From: Spirogloea muscicola
Taxonomy: Eukaryota > Streptophyta > Zygnematophyceae > Spirogloeales > Spirogloeaceae
DNA length: 22,142 nt
Reading direction: 5' to 3'
Assembly (NCBI GenBank): GCA_009602725.1
Contig: WELB01000058.1
Span: 622,365 to 644,506 of the forward strand
Part shown: in pieces, positions 9,816 through 18,649 of the stretch
How positions within the stretch are numbered: position 1 is the stretch's first letter
Layout of the letters: each line of letters opens with the position of its first letter
Program-made: the position numbers and the translations under genes
The notes under the pieces: generated by a model
What the model was told of the DNA's origin: nothing
What the model saw: only the letters and a program-made list of their open reading frames with translations
The model's database searches: none

Positions 9816-10370
9816 GGCCCCGGGGCCTCGAGGGCTTCCTGGCGACGCCAGAACCCATTCGCGCGCCGGCTTGGCCGGCGCCTCCGCCAGGCCGCCACAC
9901 GGCGAGAGCCGCAGGACGGCGGCGGCAGCGGCGGCGGTGNACGGCGCAGGGAGCGCCGCCGCGCGCGCCGCGCCCGGCGGCGGCGGCGGCGGTCGTCGCG
10001 GGCGTGGCAGGTAATGGCGGGGGGGCAATGGTGCGGCTATCTCCGAGGGAGGGGAGCCCGGCCCCGCGGCGGCCCGCCGTTAAATCTCCCATGTCACGCG
10101 CCGTCAGGGGCCCCCAGTCACATGCGCGCCCCTCGTCGGCCGCGCCGGCGGGGCGCCGCGCCCCCATTGGCGCCCGCTGACCTGGCCGCGCTCCGCTAGA
10201 TAAACCCCCGCGCCGGATTCTTGCCCCCGGGCAGCGCCCGGCGGCCCATGCCCCACCGCCTCTGGAGCGACGAAGAGCGTCTCCCTCCGTCGCGCGGCGG
10301 GGGGCCGCAGCGTCGGCCGGGGGCGCCGCACGGCCCGCGCTGCGCACCGGGGCGCTTCCCCCTCATTCCG
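9816..10370 (-). promoter_or_regulatory. GC-rich island upstream of the first BBD gene, with an unresolved base
   Basis: Strongly GC-rich DNA with GGC/GCC triplet runs and an ambiguous base at 9940. It sits just upstream of the inferred 5' end of the BBD gene, like the GC-rich stretch upstream of the second BBD gene. Long open frames here on both strands are expected from composition. I see no TATA box. Confidence 0.45.
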
Positions 10371-10723
10371 CCGGTCACGTGGGCTTGAGCAGCGACGGAA
10401 CGGGCGGCGCAGCGCCACTTCCCCGTCAGCGTGCCGTCGAGATCTCTGCCGCCACTTTCAATATAACTCGAGCTCCCATCTATCAGCGTCTCAGCGTCGG
10501 TCCCCGCTGCTTCGCCAAAACGCCGTCTCTGATCAGGGTCGATCGTGCCGCACGGAGACGCCTGGCTTTGAGGCTGCAATACGCCAATGACAAATGCGGT
10601 GGAGTGGGCCGCTGGGCCCTGAGCGTCCTCTGGCTGATGTCTTAGTCCTAGTCCCCAGGCATGGACTGTAGTGTAGTTCTTTATCGGCACCTCTTTCTTT
10701 GGCTTGGGATATTGTCCATTCTT
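10371..10723. other. Intergenic, no gene recognised
   Basis: GC content falls off from the island. Open frames on both strands show no known motif. Confidence 0.4.
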
Positions 10724-10772
10724 TTTGGGCTGGCTTTGCTAGCCACTCTTCTCTATGGGCGAGCACTTCTTC
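10724..10772 (+). repeat. Solitary repeat module (GGGCTGGC box plus GCGAGCACTTCTTC)
   Basis: Carries a TTTGGGCTGGC...AGCCACT box followed by TCTATGGGCGAGCACTTCTTC, the module found inverted at 4735-4776. Confidence 0.55.
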
Positions 10773-11662
10773 ACTGACCTGCAGGCGCGGTAGCTCTGGC
10801 CTGCCTTCGCTTGGAACACCTCAATTTGGAAGCGCTGTTTCTGCTTCAAATTGGACAAAGACTTGCGATGGCTGACGACCGTGGCGGCATTCACCGGAGC
10901 TACATACATCCCTGGCGTGGGACATCAGCGGCAGCACCAAGCAGAATGCGCAGCAACCCAGCAACGTGGCCGAGTGCGATAACACTTGCAGCCTACAGGG
11001 GCTGACGCTGCTGCATTGACCTCATATAGGGGTCAAAAAGTCAGTCGTCATCATGCTCGAGGCCTGGTTTTGACCTGCCGCAGTATTAGAGATGAGCAGC
11101 CCTGGAAATTATGCTGGTCTTTCAAGGCCACGGCTCCATCAATCAGCTCCTACTGCTAGACTAAGCATTCTAGTCCAAGCATGAGAATGAAGCTTAGTCC
11201 TACGGATTCTCAGATGTCATCTGTTGATCATGAGGTTTCGGAAGACCTGGACTGCAGATAAGACCTAAGCATGTGACAGAAAATCTGACAGCCCATGTGC
11301 TCAAGCCGGTCCTATGCTTCAATACCTGTAAACTTCTAGTGTGGCAGCTTGTGGAAGATGTTACCAGCTTCAAGTTGTGTGGATGAGCAGGTCCTTCGTC
11401 TTTGAGAGACACTGCTGGCACTTTGGGTGCACCAGGCCAGGCAGCTTGAGCAGCGGTATGGGACATCCACCAGCTACGAAGATAGCAACCCAACAATTGT
11501 CTTACATGCATTAGATATGCTTTGCTTCCTATTAGCAACTTGCTGTGAGATGTCATCTTGGTGAAGTTGCACAGTGGTTGTGGCCCTTGAGTGACTATGA
11601 CAGTGTGCCTTGAGTTGCTTCGAAGGAGTCTTGCCTTCCAATCAGTATGCAACAAGTCTACT
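10773..11662. other. Intergenic, nothing recognised
   Basis: The minus-strand open frame at 11200-11655 and the plus frame at 10811-11005 show no domain, repeat match or splice continuation that I can identify. Confidence 0.4.
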
Positions 11663-11820
11663 CAAGCGTTCAAAGTAATACTTCTCAACGAAAGAGACTT
11701 TCAAGAAACAACGCCAAGGAGATGGAGCTGGTATGAGGTTGTCATTGACAACCCGAACACACCGTTTGAATGGTAAAAAGATGCTGTCGAAAGCAACGCC
11801 TGGTGGCTCAGCAAGGAGCA
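11663..11820 (+). pseudogene. Protein-like open frame with stops, in frame with the 12-kb repeat copy
   Basis: The frame reads AFKVILLNERDFQETTPRRW and continues SWYEVVIDNPNTPFEW to a TAA at 11774-11776. It then goes on in the same frame as KDAVESNAWWLSKEH to a TAG, after which the reading runs uninterrupted into the repeat copy at 11824. The residue composition looks protein-like and I do not recognise the family. It may be an upstream part of the same element's polyprotein carrying two stops, or an unrelated exon with a donor at GGTAAAAAG. Confidence 0.3.
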
Positions 11821-11823
11821 TTA

Positions 11824-12396
11824 GACAGAGGAAAATCTAAGTCAGCAGTCCTGTATTGATACTAAGGCGGGCAAGAGATACTGCTGTACACACAAACGTT
11901 GGACCTACATTGTTGTCGCTTGGACCTGCATCACGTCGCTGCAAAAACAATTTCACCTTTGTCAAAGGCCCTACCTGCTTCCAACGTTCTTCTTCCCGTG
12001 CGCCATGGACATATACGGCGGCTACGGAACGAAGTGGTCTTCCCTCCTCCATCGCTTGGCACTGCATGTTGATGCCCGCCGACGTAGTCGGGCGGGTAGC
12101 TTAGGGCATTCTAGCGTTCCGCAAGCCATTGTAGCATGCTATAGGATGAGGCTATCATTAAGTCTGCAGCGCTCCCAGGCACTCGCGATTTACCAACGTG
12201 CTGGTCGTGCATTAGCCCAGGCTAGTGGCTTCCGTGGTGGTGGTTTGGCGCCTCAGTATAGCTTGTCAGATATGCATGTGCTCACTCGGGGATATTTAGT
12301 GTCCCCCTTAGCCAGCTCATTGCCCAGTTAACAGGACATTTGTAAGGCTAGAATTGGCCTCCCTTTCAATTCCATGCGCACCGCGCGCCTTCTCTC
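11824..12396 (+). mobile_element. Copy 3 of the LTRGY repeat family, best preserved, with open frame
   Basis: One frame is open from 11824 to TAA 12329-12331 (about 168 codons). Conserved landmarks: CAMDIYGGYGTKWSSLLHRL at 12002-12061, DARRRSRAGSLG, then YRMRLSLSLQRSQALA, RAGRALAQASGFRGGG and LSDMHVLTRGY ending at 12298. Other copies terminate just after LTRGY; this one runs on 11 codons. The tail holds TGTAAG (12341-12346) and the terminal module 12352-12396 (GGCCTCCCTTTCAATTCCAT, then GCGCACCGCGCGCC). A pattern of yG..g..w..lL..la...R.R....R..LS..LQR..A resembles, from memory, C-terminal ends of reverse transcriptase polyproteins of LINE-like elements. That class call is inference. No RT core (YADD-type motif) lies in the window. 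Confidence 0.65.
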
Positions 12397-13922
12397 TGAT
12401 CTGCAAAACTGTACAGGGGCTGCCAACCAGATGACACTTTCATGCCAAGCCGCGATTTGCACGACCATCAGCAGACAGAGGTAGCTATGGCCCAATTCTG
12501 ACTTGTTGCCCTCGGCTACACCTGTGTACAATGGACCAACTTGGAGGAAGAACCTCATACCATGCAATCATCACAAGAGTGGCTCTTCAGCAAAGTACTT
12601 GCTCTTTGATGAAGTGTAATAATGTGTATAATCATTAAGTCCATATGAAACAGTAGACTGAGTCTAGCAACTTCTGCAGCACGTCATTCTTTCGGGTTCA
12701 CGTAGTACATCAGTCCTCAAGGCAGGCTCTTCTTAAATCAATGACTCCATCTGATATGTATGCTTGCTATGTTAAAGTATAAGTCACATTCTGCACCATT
12801 GAAGGGTAGTGAAAAGCTAACCTCATGCAAGTCCTTCTCATGCACGACATGCATTCAGGCCACAGATGGTCAGCATCCACTCAAGCTGTACTCAGGATGA
12901 AGCCTTCAAATGTGCAGACACACAATTGCCTACCAAGGAAATGCATAGCCTGTATGCTCTCTCTGTTGTCTTATTCTGAGCGCCGGTGAGCGTCAACATT
13001 TGTAATTCTTCACTCGGTGCCTTAGGCTAACAGCCCCATCACGATATTGGTAATGTATGCCGCTTGCTGACCATCCATGTTAAGAATATCTGACAAAAAA
13101 GGATAGCATCTGCTACTGGTTCATATTTGCTGAAGGTTATTATAGAGCTACTAAAAGCCAACCATAAGTGCTTGAAAATAATAACCACTTGCTACAAGAA
13201 CTGGTACTGAAGTCTCTAAGCCATCAGCCAGCCTGGAGGTGAAAGATGCGCATAAGCGCAGTACCATCGTCAAGGAGCAATCCTGCTTCTAAGAATGGAA
13301 GCAATGCTGCTTCTGACAAGTGCCTGAGGAGCTAAGGAGAAGAGGAAGCAAGCTTTGGAGTAGGGCCTCCACATCCATCAAGGACTTGCTCCAACTGAAG
13401 CAATGTGGACAAGGCAGCTCCAAGCACGTGCCCCTTTGCCAACAATCTGCACAAATCACCTACTGTTCTGGTATGTACGCTACTGGGTAGACAGTATTTA
13501 CAATGTATGTACACGGAGGTATCTAAGTAACGTCAAAGCCAGCAGGAGCTGGAGGCCGGAAGCAAGAGCTGAAACTCTTTGCTATGGAGTTACCAATTTA
13601 CGACTGCAAGGTCAGTAAATGATGTGCACTGTGGGCCCTAAAGGTAATGTCTGGTGTTGTGAAAGGATGAACGTGGTATGAAGTTTTGCCAGCCTCGGTG
13701 CAGTCCTTTGCAGCAAGGCAAGCATTGGACATCGCCTATGCCTGTGGGATGAGGCCAGGATAGGGAGCAGGCTGCATAATGAGCACATACAATCCTAGAA
13801 CATGGTGCCCACTGGCAAGGATTGACATGTACATACTTATTTACACATGAAGCTGCAGAGACTCACATTGCAATTACTGATAATTAGGTTGTTACAAGCA
13901 TCTCCTCTTATCATCATGCAGA
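12397..13922. other. Intergenic and 3' flank of the second BBD gene
   Basis: About 1.5 kb of lower-GC DNA without a recognisable gene, repeat copy or RNA. The right end probably includes the 3' UTR of the minus-strand BBD gene. Short open frames near 13403-13618 lack support. Confidence 0.45.
13892..13896 (-). promoter_or_regulatory. Possible poly(A) signal of the second BBD gene
   Basis: Minus-strand TGTAA 27 bases past the stop. Another at 13841-13845 gives a longer and perhaps likelier 3' UTR. Confidence 0.3.
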
Positions 13923-15934
13923 TTAGCTGACCTGTTTTGCTTGGTCCTCCTTGAGCATGCGCATCTTGTTTAGCTCATCCCGCAGTCGCGCTGAGTACCG
14001 CACAGGCAACCACATGGACTGATAAGCCAACCTGCCTCGCTTGTCCTCGTAAGTGACGACCCTAACCAGAGCTGCTACTTCAATATAAACTTGTTCTGAC
14101 TTGCAAGTGACGACTACCAATCAATAGCAATTTAAAACTGTGGTCATTGACAGCATACAGAAGTGCTCTCTGAGGGCCTTTCCCTTTCCTGCACGTTGCA
14201 TTATGTTTTCCTGCATATCCTATCTCACGCATATGTGAGCGTTGTGGCCAGACCTGCATCACTGTAACGCTCTTCAACAGCAGCCATCATCATGGAGCGC
14301 ACCAGCACAAGCTCTGCTGCAGCTGGGCAAGTCTCATCGGCGCTCACTCTGCTCAACACAAGATGCAACAAGACCCCTCAGTCATGCCATTCCAGTAAAT
14401 GCAGTCTTCAAAGTCCGTGTTAAGTGATTTGCCTGATCCTCAAGGCAGGCCCAAGCGACAGCATTTCTGAGCTCTCTCATGGCATGTAGGCATCTATGAT
14501 TAGTGGCATGTATGAAGAGGGAGGCTATTGAACCTTCACACAAAGGAGGAGTATATGAAAGGAAGGTCGCATCAGATATGAGGCGCATGACGCACTTGTC
14601 TAGGTCGGTGAGGGAGTGACCGAAGGTGGGGTCGCGAAGCAGGCGCGGCGCCGAGACTGCGGGATCCGGGATAACCTTGACGCCGTCGCCAACTGCAAGC
14701 AGCTTGTTGACCTGAATCGGCACCTTGCTGCGCACTGCAATATTGATGGCGTCCGACGGGCGCAAGTCCAGGCTGATGGCTGCGCTTGCTGCCCCGTCGC
14801 CGTTGCCACCTCCGCCGGCACGGCCGAGGTACAGGCGGGCATAGTATGCCTCGCACACGCGGTGCGTGACACGCGCCAGCCGCACCTCGTATCCCATCAT
14901 CTCCACCATGTCGCGGATGACCTGGTACACAGTCGGCCGTGCTATGGGCACGTTACGGATGGCCTCCATGAGCATTGTCGACGGGAGCTCAGTGACGATG
15001 ATGGGTAGCAGGATCTGGCTCTCATCCTCCATCTTGAGCACGATTGCAGGCTGCGCAGCGTAGTCCGGCAGCCTCCCGCCATCCGGCTTGTTATGCACGC
15101 ACCGGACGTTGCGCCCATCTGTCATCTTGATGACAAAGCCGTCCGCTCCGCTCTTGACCTCCACTGCAAACGGGAGCGCCCAGTCAGGACAAACATCAGA
15201 TGCCATTGGTCTTGCTTCATTAGATGGACCCCGCATTGTCTACCGCAGTGCGTGGCCACCATGGCCAGGTTGGTCCATGACATGCCACGCCAGTCAGCCC
15301 CTCCCTGGCGATCAAGAGCAGGTGGACAGCTCCTGCGACTGATGTGGCACAGGTATGAGGCACTCAACCATCCTACCCATCCTGTCACCGGCGACTGCCC
15401 AGGTCACCTCTCGCTTTTATAGTGACTGAGATCACAATGCTAGTCATCGAGAACTTCTCAGATGACATATCCATTATACATCCGCGCAGAAGCGTCCCAA
15501 GCAAGGCCACGATAGCAAAGTGTACGATGTGGTGAAGGCTGTAAAGAGGCCTCCAGCAAAGGGTAGCAAAGGTGGGGCATGGGTGCTCTACCAGCGTCAA
15601 AGACGGTGGCATTGACGTAGTTGTCGTCCTGCTCGCTGATGACCTCCTCCATGTTACTCTCGTTGGACGCACGGCGGAGGACGCTGCGCCTGTGCGCTGC
15701 CTGCTGGCCCCCTTGTCCCGGGCAGGCCTGGCAAGTGGATCTGGACGCACACTTCCCGCCGGCGAAGGGCGTCCGCGGAGGGCCTGCCTGGCGGGCGGAC
15801 CAGCAGATGCGAGCGCATGGCGGCGCGGGGCTCCGTCGCGAACTCCCGGCCTTGCCAGTGCCGTCGCCCAGAGCCGGCACAGCCGCCGGCGCAGAGCCTA
15901 GCAGGGCTGACATTGTGGTGGCGGCCATCACCAT
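13923..15934 (-). CDS. BBD-like bifunctional nuclease (BFN/DUF151 + UVR), conserved paralogue
   Basis: Exons in transcript order: 15934-15592, 15163-14596, 14348-14254, 13990-13923 (TAA 13925-13923); 357 residues. The start is ATG at 15934 (MVMAATTMSALLGS) or two codons later at 15928; the frame stays open upstream only through GC-rich DNA. About 100 residues of Ala/Arg/Ser-rich leader, a likely plastid transit region, precede QDDNYVNATVFDA. The BFN domain occupies the 568-base exon: GFVIKMTDGRNVRCVHNKP, PAIVLKMEDESQILLPIIV, RPTVYQVIRDMVEMMGYEVR, LDLRPSDAINIAVRSKVPIQ. A GGGGNGDGAAS insertion follows the YARLYL segment. UVR: MMMAAVEERYSDA spliced to ARLRDELNKMRMLK. Plant BBD proteins are nucleases linked to basal defence and ABA responses; the role here is inferred. 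Three intron positions and the 95-base UVR exon are shared with the tandem paralogue at 6912-9738. Confidence 0.92.
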
Positions 15935-16540
15935 CTTCCCGCCGCCTGAGATGATCCTCGAGGCCGCTGCGCCGCCGCACTGCCAAGGCGATGGGGGCAC
16001 CCGCGAGCGGAAGCAGCCGCTAGTGCCGGCGAAGGGCAGCGCAGGGCCGGGCTGCCTAGGCCCTCGAGCTCGATGCCGGCAGACGCGGCCAACGCCCTCA
16101 GAAGCGGCAGCGACAGGCCACAGCGGGAGAGCCTGCGTAGCGGCGGCGGCGGCAGCGGCGGCGGCGGCGACGGNGGAGGGCGGGGATCCGGCCGGGCCCG
16201 CCCCTATCCGCCCCCCAGCCACCGGCGCCGGCGGCCCATGTGCCCACGTCGAGCTCGCTGCCTTCCGAACGGCGGCCGAGCGGCCGCGCGGCGCCCGCCC
16301 CACCCGCCGGCCGCCGTCGCGGGCATCCTCACATGGGCCGCCGCGCCTGCCGTGAGAGCACCCTCCGCTCCTCCCCGGCCCCCCCCTCCCCGCCCGACTG
16401 CGGTGACGTTCGGCGGGGTCCTCCCCCGGTCGGCGGCCGATGGGTCTCGCCGTCGGCAGTGGGCGGCTCCCTCGTGTCGTTCTCGTTCCGTGAGCAACAT
16501 GTCCCGTCTCGTGGAAGGTCCATGCTGACAGGCTGACGAG
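15935..16540 (-). promoter_or_regulatory. GC-rich region upstream of the second BBD gene, with an unresolved base
   Basis: GGC-triplet-rich DNA with an ambiguous base at 16174. It presumably contains the promoter and 5' UTR. Long open frames on both strands, including the upstream extension of the BBD frame to 16678, are best explained by GC richness. Confidence 0.4.
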
Positions 16541-16571
16541 GAAAGGAACAAAACAGCCCTTTCTGTAGTAT

Positions 16572-16670
16572 GGTGGTGGCTGTGACAGGCCAGCCCAAAG
16601 ACGAAAGTGGCTCCCCCCTAAAGCAAAGCGGCTGCTGACATTTAAAAGAGCGGCTGTGAAAGCCAGCCAG
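16572..16670 (-). repeat. Two GGGCTGGC...CACAGCC boxes
   Basis: On the minus strand, CTTTGGGCTGGCCTGTCACA (16600 downward) and CTGGCTGGCTTTCACAGCCG (16670 to 16651). They are the same box as at 4566 and 10724 and border the repeat cluster that follows. Confidence 0.5.
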
Positions 16671-16703
16671 ATGCACACAGGTGTTCATGACGGATTCATG
16701 TCC

Positions 16704-16927
16704 TCCCAAGCACTCGCGATTCACCAGCGTGCTGGTCGTGCATTAGCCCAGGCTAATGGCTTCCGTGGTGGTGGTTTGGCTCCTCAGTATAGCTTGTCAG
16801 ATATGCATGTGCTTACTCGGGGATATTTAGTGTCCCCCTTAGCCAGCTCATTACCCAGTTACCAGGACATTTGTAAGGCTAGAATTGGCCTCCCTTTCAA
16901 TTTCATGCGCACCGCGCGCCTTCTCTC
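16704..16927 (+). mobile_element. Copy 4 of the LTRGY repeat family (5' truncated)
   Basis: Aligned base for base with 12173-12396 over 224 positions without gaps, with 9 differences by my count (about 96% identity). It starts inside the coding part (SQALAIHQRAGRALAQANGF), continues through LSDMHVLTRGY and the TGTAAG tail to the terminal module at 16882-16927. The TAA that ends copy 3 is TAC here, so the frame reads further. Truncation at the 5' side with an intact 3' side fits target-primed retrotransposition. Confidence 0.75.
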
Positions 16928-16960
16928 GACGGAGCCACAGGCTAGGCAGTCAGGGCGCTC

Positions 16961-17201
16961 TTAGTACCCCCGTGTCAGCAGTAGGAAGTCAGATGAGCTG
17001 AGGGGAGGAAGAGCAACCCCGCTGCGCAAGCCAGAGGCTGCTGCAAGGGCGCGACCAGCGCGGCGGTGCAAAGCAAGCGCTTGGGACCGCTGTAGGGACA
17101 TAGACAAACGCATTCGATAGCAGGACACAAGACCCAAAGGCACCGAGCCACCGGGGAGGGCCGCCAGGTGGTCCTTGTACTTGAGCAAAGCCCAGAAAAG
17201 A
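16961..17201 (-). mobile_element. Copy 5 of the LTRGY repeat family (inverted, divergent)
   Basis: On the minus strand the frame reads YRMRLSMSLQRSQALA, then RRAGRALAAASG, and ends SSSDFLLLTRGY with TAA at 16963-16961. Compared with copy 3 the protein is largely the same, but most codons differ at silent sites (AGG/CGA, CTA/TTG, AGT/TCC, TTA/CTT). It is placed tail to tail with copy 4. Confidence 0.75.
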
Positions 17202-17330
17202 GAGAGAAGGCGCGCGGGGCGCATGAATTGAAAGGGAGGCCAATTCAAGCCAATACATTGTTCAGGCAGAGTCGAGTGCAGACAAAGCCCAGAAAAGAAG
17301 AAAGAGTTCCCCCAAGAGCGTGCAATAGGC
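17202..17330 (-). mobile_element. Tail-only fragment of the repeat family
   Basis: Minus strand: TTTTCTGGGCTTTG, then TGCACTCGACTCTGCCTGAA, then the terminal module (17246-17202) GAATTGGCCTCCCTTTCAAT, CATGCGC. The same order occurs in the tail of copy 7 at 17690-17603. Its module forms an inverted pair with that of copy 4 (16882-16927), bracketing copy 5. Confidence 0.6.
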
Positions 17331-17510
17331 CAGGCTAATGGCTTCCGTGTTGGTGGTCTGGCTCCTCAGCTTAGCTTGTCAGATGAGTATGTGCTCACTC
17401 GAGGATATCAACGTCCCCCGTAGCGAGCTCATTACCCCGTTACCAGGACCTTTGTAAGGCTCGATTTGCCCTCCCTTCTATTATCATGCGCATAGTGCGC
17501 CTTCTCCCAA
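17325..17510 (+). mobile_element. Copy 6 of the LTRGY repeat family (3' part)
   Basis: Begins at GGCCAGGCTAATGGCTTCCG and encodes LSLSDEYVLTRGYQRPP ending in TAG near 17420, which is probably close to the ancestral C-terminus. The tail has TGTAAG at about 17451 and a degenerate terminal module at 17463-17507. Confidence 0.65.
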
Positions 17511-17602
17511 GAAGAACGAACTAGGTCCAAAAGCGCCGTAAGTTGCAATGTGAAGCTTGTCACCGCTGGGCCTCAGCGGCGGGGAAAGCGGCTGCTAGCA
17601 CA

Positions 17603-17950
17603 GGGAGAAGGTGCTCGGTGCGCATGGATTCAAAGGGAGCCCAATCATGCCATTCCACTGTTTCAGGCAATAGCCAGTGCAAAGAATGGGTTATCACAAG
17701 ACGAAGGGGGATGAGGGTTTTTGTGCGAAAGCAGGCTGAAGGCGCACTTCTAATAACCACGAGTGAGCACATACAGATCCGACAGGCCAAACTTGGTGAG
17801 CCAGAGCACCGGCACGGAAGCCAGTGGCCAGTAGTAAGCACAGAGAAGGAAGGCACTTTTAGAGGCAATGGCTGTGAAAGGGCAACCTGACAAGAATGGA
17901 CAAGGTCGCAGTGGAAGCCCCAACATGAAAATGCAAACCAACTCAGTCAA
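17603..17950 (-). mobile_element. Copy 7 of the LTRGY repeat family (inverted)
   Basis: Minus strand: a CCCTTTCACAGCCATTGCC box (about 17885), GGCTTCCGTGCCGGTGCT, then FGLSDLYVLTRGY with a stop at 17752-17750. A longer tail follows, ending in the terminal module at 17646-17603. A small frameshift lies between the GFRAGALA and LSDLYVLTRGY parts. It is tail to tail with copy 6. Confidence 0.65.
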
Positions 17951-17960
17951 ACAAGCGGCT

Positions 17961-18649
17961 TTAGACGCCTACTGAGAAACTTCTAGTCAAGGGCCGCAAG
18001 TCAGGTTGACTAGCATTTGGAATGCTCCAGTCATAATGCCAGCCAGAGTCCGTTGTGAAGAGATGATGAGCAGCGGTGCTCTGAGGTGCTCTTATGAGCG
18101 ATACCACAAGCCCAAGCGCACTGCGACAGTCTCATCAGGTGCCCTCAGACAGACCGTACACGTGTCTTGGGAGACTGGATAAGGGCTGTAAGTTGCTGCT
18201 CGCAGCAATGAGGCTAGAAAAAGTGTCAGAGTATATAGTGGTGCATGTTGTCATAGCTGACAACCGAATATTGACCAGGACGATGCAACTATTTCAGGAA
18301 ATGCAAACGCAGAAAGCACACTCTTTAGGTACTGATTGTGACATCCGTGCACGGAAGCTGGGATGCATGAAGCATTGAGGACTGGAGCATCCAGATGGAC
18401 TGTTTCGGGGGGGTTAAAATGCAACATATTCTATGGACCAAGTCAAGCTTTTCCCAGTTTGCGACAGCAAATGCAACTCACGACTGTATGTACTGTAGGC
18501 AGTCAACTTGTCCCAGCTACACATATATTTTCATAATCGCCATTGCAAGAGTGGCACTGCTTTTCATTTCGGCAATGTTGATAAATTAAATAATGAATGA
18601 AAGAATGAGGGGGAAGCACGCTCCTAAGGAAGTTGCACATAACAGGACC
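17961..18649. other. Intergenic and 3' flank of the GAUT gene
   Basis: No gene, RNA or repeat copy recognised. The last 100 bases are AT-rich (AATTAAATAATGAATG near 18585) and abut the GAUT stop. No TGTAA was seen on the minus strand close to the stop. Confidence 0.45.

Noticed and set aside
9616-10347. Minus-strand 243-codon open frame as the BBD N-terminus
   Set aside because: It is GC-rich low complexity with an ambiguous base, and ends at TGA in the BBD frame. Only its last part (from ATG 9738) is used as a tentative leader.
11200-11655. Minus-strand 151-codon open frame
   Set aside because: No recognisable domain, splice structure or second copy; consistent with chance.
15621-16355. 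Plus-strand 244-codon open frame
   Set aside because: Antisense to BBD exon 1 and its GC-rich upstream region; no motif.
15935-16678. Upstream extension of the second BBD frame to 406 codons
   Set aside because: The extension is Arg/Gly/Ala-rich translation of a GC-rich island and overlaps repeat boxes. ATG at 15934 gives a normal transit-like leader.
16882-17246. Calling the inverted modules terminal inverted repeats of a DNA transposon
   Set aside because: In copies 3, 4, 6 and 7 the module lies only at the 3' side of the coding tail. The pair is better explained by two adjacent inverted copies, though I keep the alternative in the findings.
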